Shown in pieces: positions 43,731-52,967 of a DNA stretch of 64,000 bases. The position numbers were made by a program, and so were the translations under genes. Location: NCBI RefSeq assembly GCF_016918735.1, contig NZ_JAFFPR010000047.1, positions 1 to 64,000 on the forward strand. Reading direction: 5' to 3'. Numbering within the stretch: the stretch's first letter is position 1; each line of letters begins with the position of its first letter. The notes beneath the pieces were generated by a model. That model did not search any database and was not told where the DNA came from. It saw nothing but the letters and a program-made list of their open reading frames with translations. The DNA is from Leptospira abararensis. GTDB taxonomy: Bacteria > Spirochaetota > Leptospiria > Leptospirales > Leptospiraceae.

Positions 43731-46408
43731 TGAATCAAGGTTGGGTTCGGCGATTCCGTTATCGTATTTTAGCTTTAGTATTGTTCTTAGCCTTACTTTC
43801 CCTCTTTTCTTTGACTAATATTTTGTTAGGTGAAGATTTGGAATCAGAAAAAAATGAATCGGTACAAATTACAAACCAGTGGCCAAATAAAACAGCCTTA
43901 CAAGTTGAGGACGTAATAACAAAACCTTGGGAAAAAATTTTAAAACTAATCGCAGGTTATAAACAAATAGAATCTATTTCGGAACAGGGAAGTTCTCAAA
44001 TCTATTTAGAATTGGAAAAAGGAATCAATAGCCGAGAACTGATCCAATCCATTCGTAATGAGTATCTCCTGCAAAGGCACAGGTTTCCCTCTGATTCGTT
44101 TTCCCCTCAGATCCGATCAAACGAAGGAGAAAATCAGTATATTTTCATTTTACAAAAAATAAAACGAGGCCCAGAGAAAAATAGGAAATCATTAGAGCAG
44201 AAAATTCGAAACATTGCAGGAGTTTCGAATTTTGTACATCATTCCCAAACTGAAGAAGAAGTTTTGCTGAAAATTCGCCCAGAGGGAATTTTGCATAACC
44301 AGTTTCCTTCGGTGGCAACAATTTTTTCGGCAATCCGTAGTCATACCTTCGGATTTCGGTTCGAAAGGTTGAATGGTATATGGTTTCTGAAAGATTTTCC
44401 CATGGATCCGAGTGGATGGGCAAAACTAGGAATTCCCTCTCTGTTTGGTGAAAGCCTGCAGGTTTCTTCCGTTGGTTCTGTTTCTTTGAACAAAAGAAAT
44501 CTTCGTCAAGGTACAAGAATTAATGGATTGAGTTCCGAAACTATGATGATCAAGGCAGAAAATGCTGCTTCTTTGTATCATATAACAAACGAATTGAGTT
44601 TAGTTTTATCAGAATATACTGATTGGATTCTAGTGTATGCTAGCCACCAAGATTTTTTTGATGATTTATTTAGGTTTTTAATTCTTTTCTTTTTATTAGA
44701 TGTAATTTTATTTTTATCTCCGACTTTCTTTGGAAAAAAGAGTAAAGATATCTTCAATGGTTTTATTTCTTTTTATTCAGCTCTTTTGGTTTTTTTGGGT
44801 CTGTGCTGTAACTTAAGCTATCCTATCGGAAGGCCAATTTTGTTTTCCTTTATCCTCTGGAAATACTTTTTGGTATTTTTTCCTACAAAAAGATTTGGGA
44901 AGTGGTTAGTTTATATTTTCTTTTCCTTCTGCTTTCTATGGTTGTTTGTATTTTTGAATTGGCTTCCCCGGTCTTTCGGGACCATTTTTCTAACACAGAT
45001 CTATTTTTTACTTTCTGTTCCTTTCTTAAAAAAACTTTTCCAAACCTTCCTCCCTCAATTGATGCCTGATCTCCGGCTTCCATTTTTTAAAACATTTTCC
45101 TTAAAACTGAAAAATTCACTAGAGGAAAAAAAAGATTCAGGAAAATCGATACTTCGATTTTTGTTTCCACTTTTATTGATAGTGGGAATTCTTTCGTCTC
45201 TGGTTTCTAGTTTTAAATTGTATTCATTGCAACCTTCTTACGGAACGATCCAGATGGGAAGATTAGAATTTCCAACATCCATTCCGGAGCAAGAATCCAT
45301 TCGAATCACTAAACAAGTGGAAGATGCAATATTACAACGAAAATTGACCGATTTGTTGGTGGTGAAACAAAATCCTTCGAGTGCTTCCTTTTACTATCGT
45401 TTGAGTGAATTGGGAATAAAGTCAGGATTAAAAAATCTACCCACAGAATCTGGATACTTTCATATTTTGGGAGAATCGGAAATAAATTCGAATCGAATTC
45501 TTCGTTTTTCTAATGCGAATCCAGAAATTTTGGAAAAAACTATATTAAACTTAATCCCATGGTTACGAACGAAAGCGGGGGTAGAAGAAGTTGTATTATG
45601 TTTTCAGCCATCGACGGAAGGCTTGGAAATCCATTCATCAACAGTATTTCGAAACTTGGCTGGCTACCATTGGGAGAATTCTCTTCGCGAAAGGTCGTTG
45701 GAATTACAATCTGCAATCGTTGGGAAAATGCTTTTAAATAATAAACTTACGGATGTTCGATTATTATTAGAACAAGACAAAAAGTTGGATCGGTATCCAA
45801 TGAAACCAACAAAAATGCCTTCCGGAACCGCCATATTTAGCAACGGTTTTATGGATTATAGACAGGTCAAAACTCCAGGCAGAATTTTTCATAAAAATGG
45901 AGAAACAAGTTTGGAAATTTTAGTAAAAGGAAAGGAAATTCAATGGAATGATCTAAAATTAAAGATTCAAGAATTTTTAAATCAGGATGTTGTCAAACTT
46001 TCTGAGATTTCGCCACCCAAAGATTTTTACAATAAGTATAGGCCTTTCTCTTTGTTTGTATTGGTTGGTTTATTTTTATATAGAAAAAAAGAAAAGTTGA
46101 ATTGGTTTCTCAAGTGGGTTTGTTTTCTCTTTCTTTGGAAGTTGCATCTTTCTTTTTTTGATAACGACTTTTTTCTTTTTGGCTCTTTGGCAATATTTTT
46201 GCTGTTTTTAATCCTTTGTATTCCTCGTGAATTTTTGGATTGGAAATCCCAAATTCCACTGATGATTCTACTATTTCTATCTTATCTTCTTCCTGGAGAA
46301 GGGGGACGATTTTTTACGGCAGGATTTTTATTGATTTTTGGTTTTCTTTTTATATATTCTAAAATGTTTCAACAATGGAAAAAAATTAAAACCAAATATA
46401 GGTTTTGA
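43730..46408 (+). CDS. Diverged second RND-like protein, probably inactive partner
   Basis: An 892-residue protein that follows the first transporter with TAATG overlap and shares its architecture: helix 1, a periplasmic domain with the E-D-V-I-T-K-P-W-E pattern of RND porters (LQVEDVITKPWEKILKLIAG), a membrane block, a second periplasmic part (about 500-740) and a last hydrophobic block. It is about 100 residues shorter than its neighbour, and its membrane block (SPTFFGKKSKD..., YPIGRPILF) has no acidic residue where the helix-4 Asp belongs. It probably joins the first RND protein as a non-pumping subunit, in the way MdtB and MdtC pair. Divergence is strong, so the call rests on position and topology. 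Confidence 0.7.
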   Translation: MNQGWVRRFRYRILALVLFLALLSLFSLTNILLGEDLESEKNESVQITNQWPNKTALQVEDVITKPWEKILKLIAGYKQIESISEQGSSQIYLELEKGINSRELIQSIRNEYLLQRHRFPSDSFSPQIRSNEGENQYIFILQKIKRGPEKNRKSLEQKIRNIAGVSNFVHHSQTEEEVLLKIRPEGILHNQFPSVATIFSAIRSHTFGFRFERLNGIWFLKDFPMDPSGWAKLGIPSLFGESLQVSSVGSVSLNKRNLRQGTRINGLSSETMMIKAENAASLYHITNELSLVLSEYTDWILVYASHQDFFDDLFRFLILFFLLDVILFLSPTFFGKKSKDIFNGFISFYSALLVFLGLCCNLSYPIGRPILFSFILWKYFLVFFPTKRFGKWLVYIFFSFCFLWLFVFLNWLPRSFGTIFLTQIYFLLSVPFLKKLFQTFLPQLMPDLRLPFFKTFSLKLKNSLEEKKDSGKSILRFLFPLLLIVGILSSLVSSFKLYSLQPSYGTIQMGRLEFPTSIPEQESIRITKQVEDAILQRKLTDLLVVKQNPSSASFYYRLSELGIKSGLKNLPTESGYFHILGESEINSNRILRFSNANPEILEKTILNLIPWLRTKAGVEEVVLCFQPSTEGLEIHSSTVFRNLAGYHWENSLRERSLELQSAIVGKMLLNNKLTDVRLLLEQDKKLDRYPMKPTKMPSGTAIFSNGFMDYRQVKTPGRIFHKNGETSLEILVKGKEIQWNDLKLKIQEFLNQDVVKLSEISPPKDFYNKYRPFSLFVLVGLFLYRKKEKLNWFLKWVCFLFLWKLHLSFFDNDFFLFGSLAIFLLFLILCIPREFLDWKSQIPLMILLFLSYLLPGEGGRFFTAGFLLIFGFLFIYSKMFQQWKKIKTKYRF

Positions 46409-46432
46409 TACCTAAGAGAACTGAGGTTCTCT

Positions 46433-49400
46433 ATGTTTCTAAAACCATCGGTTCGTCCTCTTGCCATTATTTCTTTGGTTGCTCTGTTGTTTGCTTATGC
46501 TATTTATGGGCAGTCTTTTTCTGAAACTTGGGATGTCCCTTCTTATCAATCTTCCAACTATTCTGAGTTTTACGGGAATGTTTATTTTTCAAATTCGATG
46601 GAAGAATGGGATTCGCGCGTAGAACAAGTTTTGTATCATTCTATCGATCATTGGATAGAAAATGCCGATCGTTTAGTAGAACAAATGTTATCGGAAGAAA
46701 CTGGGCAAGATGCTTTTGTTTCGAACGAAGGTTATCTGGATGAAAGGAGGCGCTCACTTTTATCTGAAGTCTCTGTTTTGTATTCCGCTTGGGAGAGAGA
46801 TTTAATAGAAGATTATTTTGAGAATCGCAGTGCATTTCTAACAAAATTAGAAACTGGCAAAGTTGACGCCTTATATTTCCATAGGATTGGCCAGGAATCT
46901 TTATACGAAGAGTATACGGCAGAAGAATTAAGCCTCGCAGAGAATCGAAATCAAATTTTAGAATCAGCAAGAGAATGGGAGTTTCAATGGGAACAGACAA
47001 GACAAGATGGGCTAGATTCCTTTGCCAATTCTTTCTCGAAACTCCAAGCTGATTACGAAGCTTATATTCATTCTCTGCAAGAAACAGAGGATCAATTTTC
47101 GAGAAATTTACATGCGATTAATTCCTATAAAGATACCATCAAAGTAGCTTTGTCTGAAATTGTATCACAGTTGAAATTTGGTTTGGACTCTTCCTGTTCG
47201 CTTTCTTCTGGATGCCACTATAAGAATTTTGACGGAACATATAATGAGGCCGGTAAATTATTTTCGAAATTCATCGCTGACCTGTCCGACCAGTTAAATC
47301 ACTCAAACATTGATCCAGATTCTATTCTGACTATGATATCAACTAAAATGAAAGATTTTTTGTCAGATGAATCTAACAAAGCTTTTTCGGAATACACAGT
47401 ATATAATAATCAGGTTTATACTTACCAAACGGGTTTTCAAATCAATTTGGATCAGTCGAAGGCAACATTTGATTTGTCAAATGCAGAATGGAAACTAAGA
47501 AATCAAACCTACCATGAGTTATCAGCAGATCTTAAATATGAAAATTGGTTGGCTGGTGGCTTTGGAGAAATCGGAGTTTTTTCAAATATTTATGATCCGG
47601 AGATGAAAGGAATTTTCCAATCAATTCATCATGGGGATTACGGAAGACTAGTTTCTATCATTAATAATCGGTTAGGTGATGGTAGGCATGTTCATTCTTT
47701 AGTATCTGCAAATTTATATACGGACGCTTTCCATTTCATAAATAATTTGAAAATTGGAGATCTATATGTCCCCTTTGATCAGGCATTTCATACAAACGGA
47801 AATTTACTGTTAGACGGTCATTCGAAATATGGTTATTGGACGGCAGATCGGTATGCTTCAATTTTTTCTTCTGGCAGAGTTAATTTTCAGATGGGGGCCA
47901 TAGGTTATTCTATCCTATACGAAATGTATGATGAAAATTCTTCTCAAACAGCCTTGTATTGGAAAGAAAATTCCTCTCAATTAAGTGGCCAATATACTCA
48001 CTTCCAAAACACTTTATTGCCAGCAGTTTCTCATTGGGAATCTAAGGTAAAAGATTATTCGGATACCTATGAACATTGGAAGGAGAATAGAGAGGAGCTT
48101 GTGGCAAAAGCAACTTCTAAATTAGAATCGAGTCGGCAGGAATTAGAGCGTTCGAAAGAACAATGGTTGCAGCGCATCGAAGAGGAAAAACAAAATGGAT
48201 GGAAATCTTGGAAGGATTTGTATGAAGCAGGTGAAATAAACCATAAGAATACACCTTCAATTTCTGCATGGACACCGAACAAAGAGTCCGATTTTTTTGG
48301 AAAATCAGAAATCATGGAATTGCAATCTAAAGCAATTTTTCATGAATCAACGGACGGTATTCAAATTGGTGGGAACACTCTTTTTCAGGAATTCCAAAGA
48401 ACGATCACTGGCGTTGGCCAATATGCTGCTCTAATCCAAGTAAATTCTGATTTAGAAGGACTGAAACAATTAGAACAAAAAAAAGTGATTAATCAAATGG
48501 CATACGGGATTAATACCGAATTGTTAGGCGAAAGGGAGTTAACAAAAGAGGAATTGATATTGCTTGGAAGTTATGATACTTCCGCGCTCTCACAAGAAGA
48601 AAGAGGTCGATTCGGTTCATGTTATGAAGACCCGAATGCAGAAATTTGTAAATCATTACTAAAAAAAGAATATGAAACGACTATTGATTCTAAAAACGGT
48701 GTGCTCACTTTAAAAAAAGAAATTCATAATGGATTAATTTCTGGAAAAAATCCAGAGGGAGAGTATAACGCCGGGAAAAGTATAGAAGTTCGGCACGTGC
48801 AATTAAGTTCTATCGGAAAAGTGCAGAGTCCTATTGGGAAAAGTTTTTTCACAGAATGGAGTGATGAGGATTGGGGTCTTCTTCATCAAGAGAAAACGGA
48901 TGTTACACAAACCTTTTTTAATCATTCTCTCCAAAGGGATAAACAATTTATCTCTTCAAATATTAATTCTATCCAAGAGGCGAATCACCGAAATCGTGAA
49001 TTGTTTCTTGCAAGAAAGGAATCTCAGGAGAATGCAGATTCTCTGGTTCAGGAATTGGCAGTCGCATATTTCACTGGCGGTGCTGCCGGTATGAGAGCGT
49101 CCTTGCAAGGAAAACTTGATTCAGCTATTAACAATGAGTTAGCGAGAGCTTGGATCACTGCGACTGGCGGCAGTGAGTCAGACATTCAAACAGCTTCGAT
49201 GATGATTGACTTTATGCGCGGCAGGAGGAGCGCAAAGAAAATAAAATCGCGTGAGCAATATATTTCTATAGAAAACCCTTTGCAAGCTATTGAAAAAATA
49301 TTAGCTAAAACAGCTTCAGCTACTTTGAAGGTTGCTGAAGTATTGACATTGGGCAATTCAACGGTAACTGTAAATTTAATACAAGCACCCGTTATGGCAA

Positions 49401-52324
49401 TTACAAAGTTCGCAGTGGGTGAAAGGCAATATAACCAATTGAATGATCAAATTTCTGGTCCAGGTAAACGATTGGAAGAAATTCAAGCTAATGAACAATC
49501 ATTAGTCCAAAATGGAATTTCTATGGCGCTTTCCCAGAGTACAGGTTTACCCGCTGATGCAATTTCTAAAATGTTAGGTGACAAATATGGCCAACTGAAG
49601 GCTAAAAAAGCAAACAAAACTATGGCGAAAAATCCCATTTATGATATGGGATCTCAGGTTATGGGTGCATTTGGCGGGATGGTAAAAACAGCTGTAGTTG
49701 CTTTGGGAATTCCAGAGGACGAAATACAATCCATCATGCAAGATACGAATAGGCTCATTAATGCAGGAAATATAAATCAGAACTCATCAACTAATTCTAG
49801 TTATGGCTATGCATTACAAGCCATGGGTATGCAAGCTGGTTGGACAAAACACCAAAGTGCTTATCTCAATCTTCGGGATTCAAAAGCAGTTGTGGAGGAA
49901 CTTGGGAAAAAAGCACTTGCAAAAGAGCTAGCAAAGTCCATGGGAATGGATGAAAATGCAATCTCTCAAATCATAGATTCCACTTATTCTTCTTACAAAA
50001 AACAAAAAAGCGATAAAAAGGCTAGGTCGAATGCAGTGAGACAAACCGTTGTAAATGCCGTTTCCATTGCAATCACTATGGGAGCTAGTGGATTATTGAC
50101 AGGAGCGAATTCCGCTTTGTCCGCAATAGGAAAAGCCGTTAGTAGCTTCACTAGCGGGTTACTGCCGGCGACAACGCAAGTAGGACAAGTTGTTGCTTCC
50201 ACGTTTGTTCAAACCATCGCAGGGAGTCATGAAGGACCTAATGGAGCTATGGCAGGATTCGCCAATGGTGTATTAGGTGGACTTACCCAAGGTATGGGAA
50301 AAATCCAATCAGGATATTTAAAGGGTATGATACCAGGCATTGGTGTTTCTTATTCCAATGGAAATGGTTGGGGAGGTTCTATTGGTATTGGAAACACCAT
50401 TAGCAATATGAGTATTAGTTTTTCTGAGAAAGGTAACACCTCTATACAAGCTTCGAAATCTCTCGGTGGCGGTGTTCAGTTAGCTACAGATTTGACAACC
50501 AATGGTGCTTTTAATGTAGGTCTCAATTACAATCCTACAGGAGAAGGCCCGAGAAAGGATTGGAATTATTCGATGATGTATGATCTGAACGGCGGGGGAT
50601 TTAGTGGAAGTATTGGATATACAGATCCAAATTCGAAGCTTGGTTTAACAACTTCTATTGATCGAAGTGGAGTATCCACCTCATCGGAGTTACAAGGTAT
50701 AACTTTAGGAACAAATTCAAAAAATGGCTTTGAAATGCAAGAAATGAATTTTGCCGAACAAAACATTAATGCCGCTCAGGACGGAAGTGAAGTGGGTGAA
50801 GGGGGATCATTAGCTGCGACGGGAAATGATTCCGATAGTTTTTCTGATTTTGCCAATGCGGCCGGAGCCATGGGAGCATTGTTATTAGGCGGAGCTGGTT
50901 TGGGATTTGGCCTACGAAATCGATTGAGAGAAGGATTCACTGGAATTCCTCCCATTGGCTCTGATGGACAAATTGATATTCAATCGTCCTCTGAGAAAAC
51001 TATCTTGGGAGCAATCACCAATCCATTAAAAGCTGGGTTATTTCGTATGGGAGAATCTGTTTCGAGTTTTGCCGATGGATTCACCATAGATAAAAATTCG
51101 GATCACAACCAAAAATCAAAAGCGGATTCCAAACCGCAAACGACTAGCGAGGAGATCAAAAAAATTGAATCCAGTGTAATTGATGATTTTACAAAAGATT
51201 CTCGTCTTGATACAGAAAAGAAGCTTTATGAACTAAGAAAGGCAGGTGTGGATACCACAGATATTGAAGCAAAAATTAAAAAACTCAATGGTGGGAAAGA
51301 TATTCCAATCACCAAGGCTGTCGAAAAAGAACTAAAAGAATACATCCGTATGCGAGAAGCAAATTCGCAGTATCCATTCATTCCAGAAAAAACGGTTTAC
51401 ATCACTTCCGCAAATGCTTTGGCGGGTATTAACCTAAAACATGACCCTAAGAAAGAATCAAATGCCGCCTATTTGAAACGATTGGGGGACGAAATCTGCG
51501 AAGCTTCAAAAAATGTAGACCTTTCAACCAAGGAATTAGTCACCAAACATGCCGTAAACGTAGCCAAACTTTTAGGGGAATCTCTGAAAGGGAAAATTTC
51601 TTACAAGCAAAATAAAATAATCGATGGCAAAGAAGTGGTATCTGCAGTAAATCCGGTAGATGCGGATGGATTTCGAGCTGTGGATGGACTGGACTGCATT
51701 CGGTTTCTTGGTGCCATTTTGAATGCTTCTGGGATCACAACTTCAGGAAGTTTTGCAAATTTAAACACAGATGTATTCCAGTCGCCTGAAGAAATGAAAA
51801 ATATGAATTTAGAATATACCAATAGAAATGCTCATAAAAATGGGGTGGAATTTTTCCGCCAATCGTCAAGTTTTATGAATTTAGTTTCGGATCGGATCAC
51901 AACAAGTGAAGATTTAGTAAAACACAAAGCTAATTTCAAACCTAAAGAGTTGAGTGTAGGGCTTATTGGAATCACAAGGGCAGATCAAAATTTGCCGAAT
52001 AGCACCGTATCTGCTGTAAAATCAGATCATGTATATATGATCACTGATAAAAGGTTCAATAAGGAACTCGGGATTTTTGAGTATCAGATTGCGGAATCGA
52101 GAGGTGGGAAGGGGATAACAAATCCTTGGATTAGATCCGAAACGAATAAAGATCTGATTGAAAAGATCAAAAAGGGTTTTGAAAAGAAAACAATGTCAAA
52201 GAAAGCGATAGATGAAAAGATAATGAAAATGTTGAACACTTCAGAAGAATCGACTTATTTGAATCGGTCTGAATTTTATGAATTGAAGCCGCAGATAAGG
52301 ATCGAGGTAAAAAATGAAGTATAA
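46433..52324 (+). CDS. Giant exported protein with C-terminal NlpC/P60-like domain; candidate polymorphic toxin
   Basis: A 1,963-residue product with a Sec signal peptide (about 1-27, cleavage near YGQ) and a strong GAGG before the ATG. Residues 30-630 are helical and coiled-coil-like with many W and E. Residues about 900-1200 hold degenerate helical repeats (TGGSESDI, TGLPADAI, LGIPEDEI, MGMDENAI). About 1205-1300 and 1475-1500 are glycine/alanine-rich hydrophobic stretches, with a G/S/N-rich beta region between. The last 320 residues look like a separate domain: Cys1755 in GLDCIRFLGAIL and His1866 in SDHVYMITD, then YQIAESRGGKG, the order of an NlpC/P60 papain-like peptidase. It may belong to a Leptospira-restricted family of very long proteins, which I cannot confirm. 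Toxin action on peptidoglycan is a hypothesis. Confidence 0.7.
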   Translation: MFLKPSVRPLAIISLVALLFAYAIYGQSFSETWDVPSYQSSNYSEFYGNVYFSNSMEEWDSRVEQVLYHSIDHWIENADRLVEQMLSEETGQDAFVSNEGYLDERRRSLLSEVSVLYSAWERDLIEDYFENRSAFLTKLETGKVDALYFHRIGQESLYEEYTAEELSLAENRNQILESAREWEFQWEQTRQDGLDSFANSFSKLQADYEAYIHSLQETEDQFSRNLHAINSYKDTIKVALSEIVSQLKFGLDSSCSLSSGCHYKNFDGTYNEAGKLFSKFIADLSDQLNHSNIDPDSILTMISTKMKDFLSDESNKAFSEYTVYNNQVYTYQTGFQINLDQSKATFDLSNAEWKLRNQTYHELSADLKYENWLAGGFGEIGVFSNIYDPEMKGIFQSIHHGDYGRLVSIINNRLGDGRHVHSLVSANLYTDAFHFINNLKIGDLYVPFDQAFHTNGNLLLDGHSKYGYWTADRYASIFSSGRVNFQMGAIGYSILYEMYDENSSQTALYWKENSSQLSGQYTHFQNTLLPAVSHWESKVKDYSDTYEHWKENREELVAKATSKLESSRQELERSKEQWLQRIEEEKQNGWKSWKDLYEAGEINHKNTPSISAWTPNKESDFFGKSEIMELQSKAIFHESTDGIQIGGNTLFQEFQRTITGVGQYAALIQVNSDLEGLKQLEQKKVINQMAYGINTELLGERELTKEELILLGSYDTSALSQEERGRFGSCYEDPNAEICKSLLKKEYETTIDSKNGVLTLKKEIHNGLISGKNPEGEYNAGKSIEVRHVQLSSIGKVQSPIGKSFFTEWSDEDWGLLHQEKTDVTQTFFNHSLQRDKQFISSNINSIQEANHRNRELFLARKESQENADSLVQELAVAYFTGGAAGMRASLQGKLDSAINNELARAWITATGGSESDIQTASMMIDFMRGRRSAKKIKSREQYISIENPLQAIEKILAKTASATLKVAEVLTLGNSTVTVNLIQAPVMAITKFAVGERQYNQLNDQISGPGKRLEEIQANEQSLVQNGISMALSQSTGLPADAISKMLGDKYGQLKAKKANKTMAKNPIYDMGSQVMGAFGGMVKTAVVALGIPEDEIQSIMQDTNRLINAGNINQNSSTNSSYGYALQAMGMQAGWTKHQSAYLNLRDSKAVVEELGKKALAKELAKSMGMDENAISQIIDSTYSSYKKQKSDKKARSNAVRQTVVNAVSIAITMGASGLLTGANSALSAIGKAVSSFTSGLLPATTQVGQVVASTFVQTIAGSHEGPNGAMAGFANGVLGGLTQGMGKIQSGYLKGMIPGIGVSYSNGNGWGGSIGIGNTISNMSISFSEKGNTSIQASKSLGGGVQLATDLTTNGAFNVGLNYNPTGEGPRKDWNYSMMYDLNGGGFSGSIGYTDPNSKLGLTTSIDRSGVSTSSELQGITLGTNSKNGFEMQEMNFAEQNINAAQDGSEVGEGGSLAATGNDSDSFSDFANAAGAMGALLLGGAGLGFGLRNRLREGFTGIPPIGSDGQIDIQSSSEKTILGAITNPLKAGLFRMGESVSSFADGFTIDKNSDHNQKSKADSKPQTTSEEIKKIESSVIDDFTKDSRLDTEKKLYELRKAGVDTTDIEAKIKKLNGGKDIPITKAVEKELKEYIRMREANSQYPFIPEKTVYITSANALAGINLKHDPKKESNAAYLKRLGDEICEASKNVDLSTKELVTKHAVNVAKLLGESLKGKISYKQNKIIDGKEVVSAVNPVDADGFRAVDGLDCIRFLGAILNASGITTSGSFANLNTDVFQSPEEMKNMNLEYTNRNAHKNGVEFFRQSSSFMNLVSDRITTSEDLVKHKANFKPKELSVGLIGITRADQNLPNSTVSAVKSDHVYMITDKRFNKELGIFEYQIAESRGGKGITNPWIRSETNKDLIEKIKKGFEKKTMSKKAIDEKIMKMLNTSEESTYLNRSEFYELKPQIRIEVKNEV

Positions 52325-52949
52325 AATATATTTGCTGATAGCACTAGTTGCATTTAATTTAGCTGCATGTAAAAAGCAGGAAGTGATTTTAAACAACGAA
52401 GATCCTTTCTATTTTGATTTAGACGAAGGTTGTCAACCTATACAACCAGAAAATCTGAACTGTATTACTAAAAAAGAGGATCTTCTATGTTCTAAGATAA
52501 TGCAAAAAGCGAAATCCTCTGATGTTGACAAAATTTTTAAAAATACAAAATGGTCGAGTCCTGATCACGAAGAATCCATCCATTATAATATCGATAAACT
52601 AGGAATAGTGACCGTCCTAGAAGGAGGTCCATCTAGGACTGAAGATCAATTTGAAATCATAGGTCACGGCAGATTCTATAAAGAGAATGGTGGTTGGGTT
52701 TACAAACAATCCTGTCAGCCTGGTAAATGTGATGATATTTCATTTCCTATCGAATATTTAAGTTGTGATGCAAGTTTTCATCCAAGCGATAGCGAATACC
52801 ATATGACTTTTACGATTGGCAATAGATATTATGATTTCCTAGATACTAATAAAAATGAAAAGCATCTCTCGTTGGCATACGATGGAACTGTAAAACCTCA
52901 AATTCGAAACGGATTTGAGTTATATCTCGTTCCTCCGCCTCCTAAATAA
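52314..52949 (+). CDS. Cysteine-rich lipoprotein, candidate immunity protein
   Basis: A 211-residue lipoprotein (signal ending LAAC, Cys19 or 20) whose start lies inside the last codons of the giant gene (11-bp overlap). The mature part has six further cysteines (EGC, LNC, LLC, QSC, GKC, LSC), enough for three disulfides, and a beta-rich body (FEIIGHGRFYKENGGWVYKQ). I recognise no family. Immediate 3' position, small size, periplasmic location and coupled translation are what one expects of an immunity protein for a periplasmic cell-wall hydrolase. The alternative is an accessory lipoprotein like those earlier in the operon. An IS110 element follows within 18 bp of its stop. Confidence 0.68.
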   Translation: MKYKIYLLIALVAFNLAACKKQEVILNNEDPFYFDLDEGCQPIQPENLNCITKKEDLLCSKIMQKAKSSDVDKIFKNTKWSSPDHEESIHYNIDKLGIVTVLEGGPSRTEDQFEIIGHGRFYKENGGWVYKQSCQPGKCDDISFPIEYLSCDASFHPSDSEYHMTFTIGNRYYDFLDTNKNEKHLSLAYDGTVKPQIRNGFELYLVPPPPK

Positions 52950-52967
52950 ACCCCGCGCCAGGGCTTA

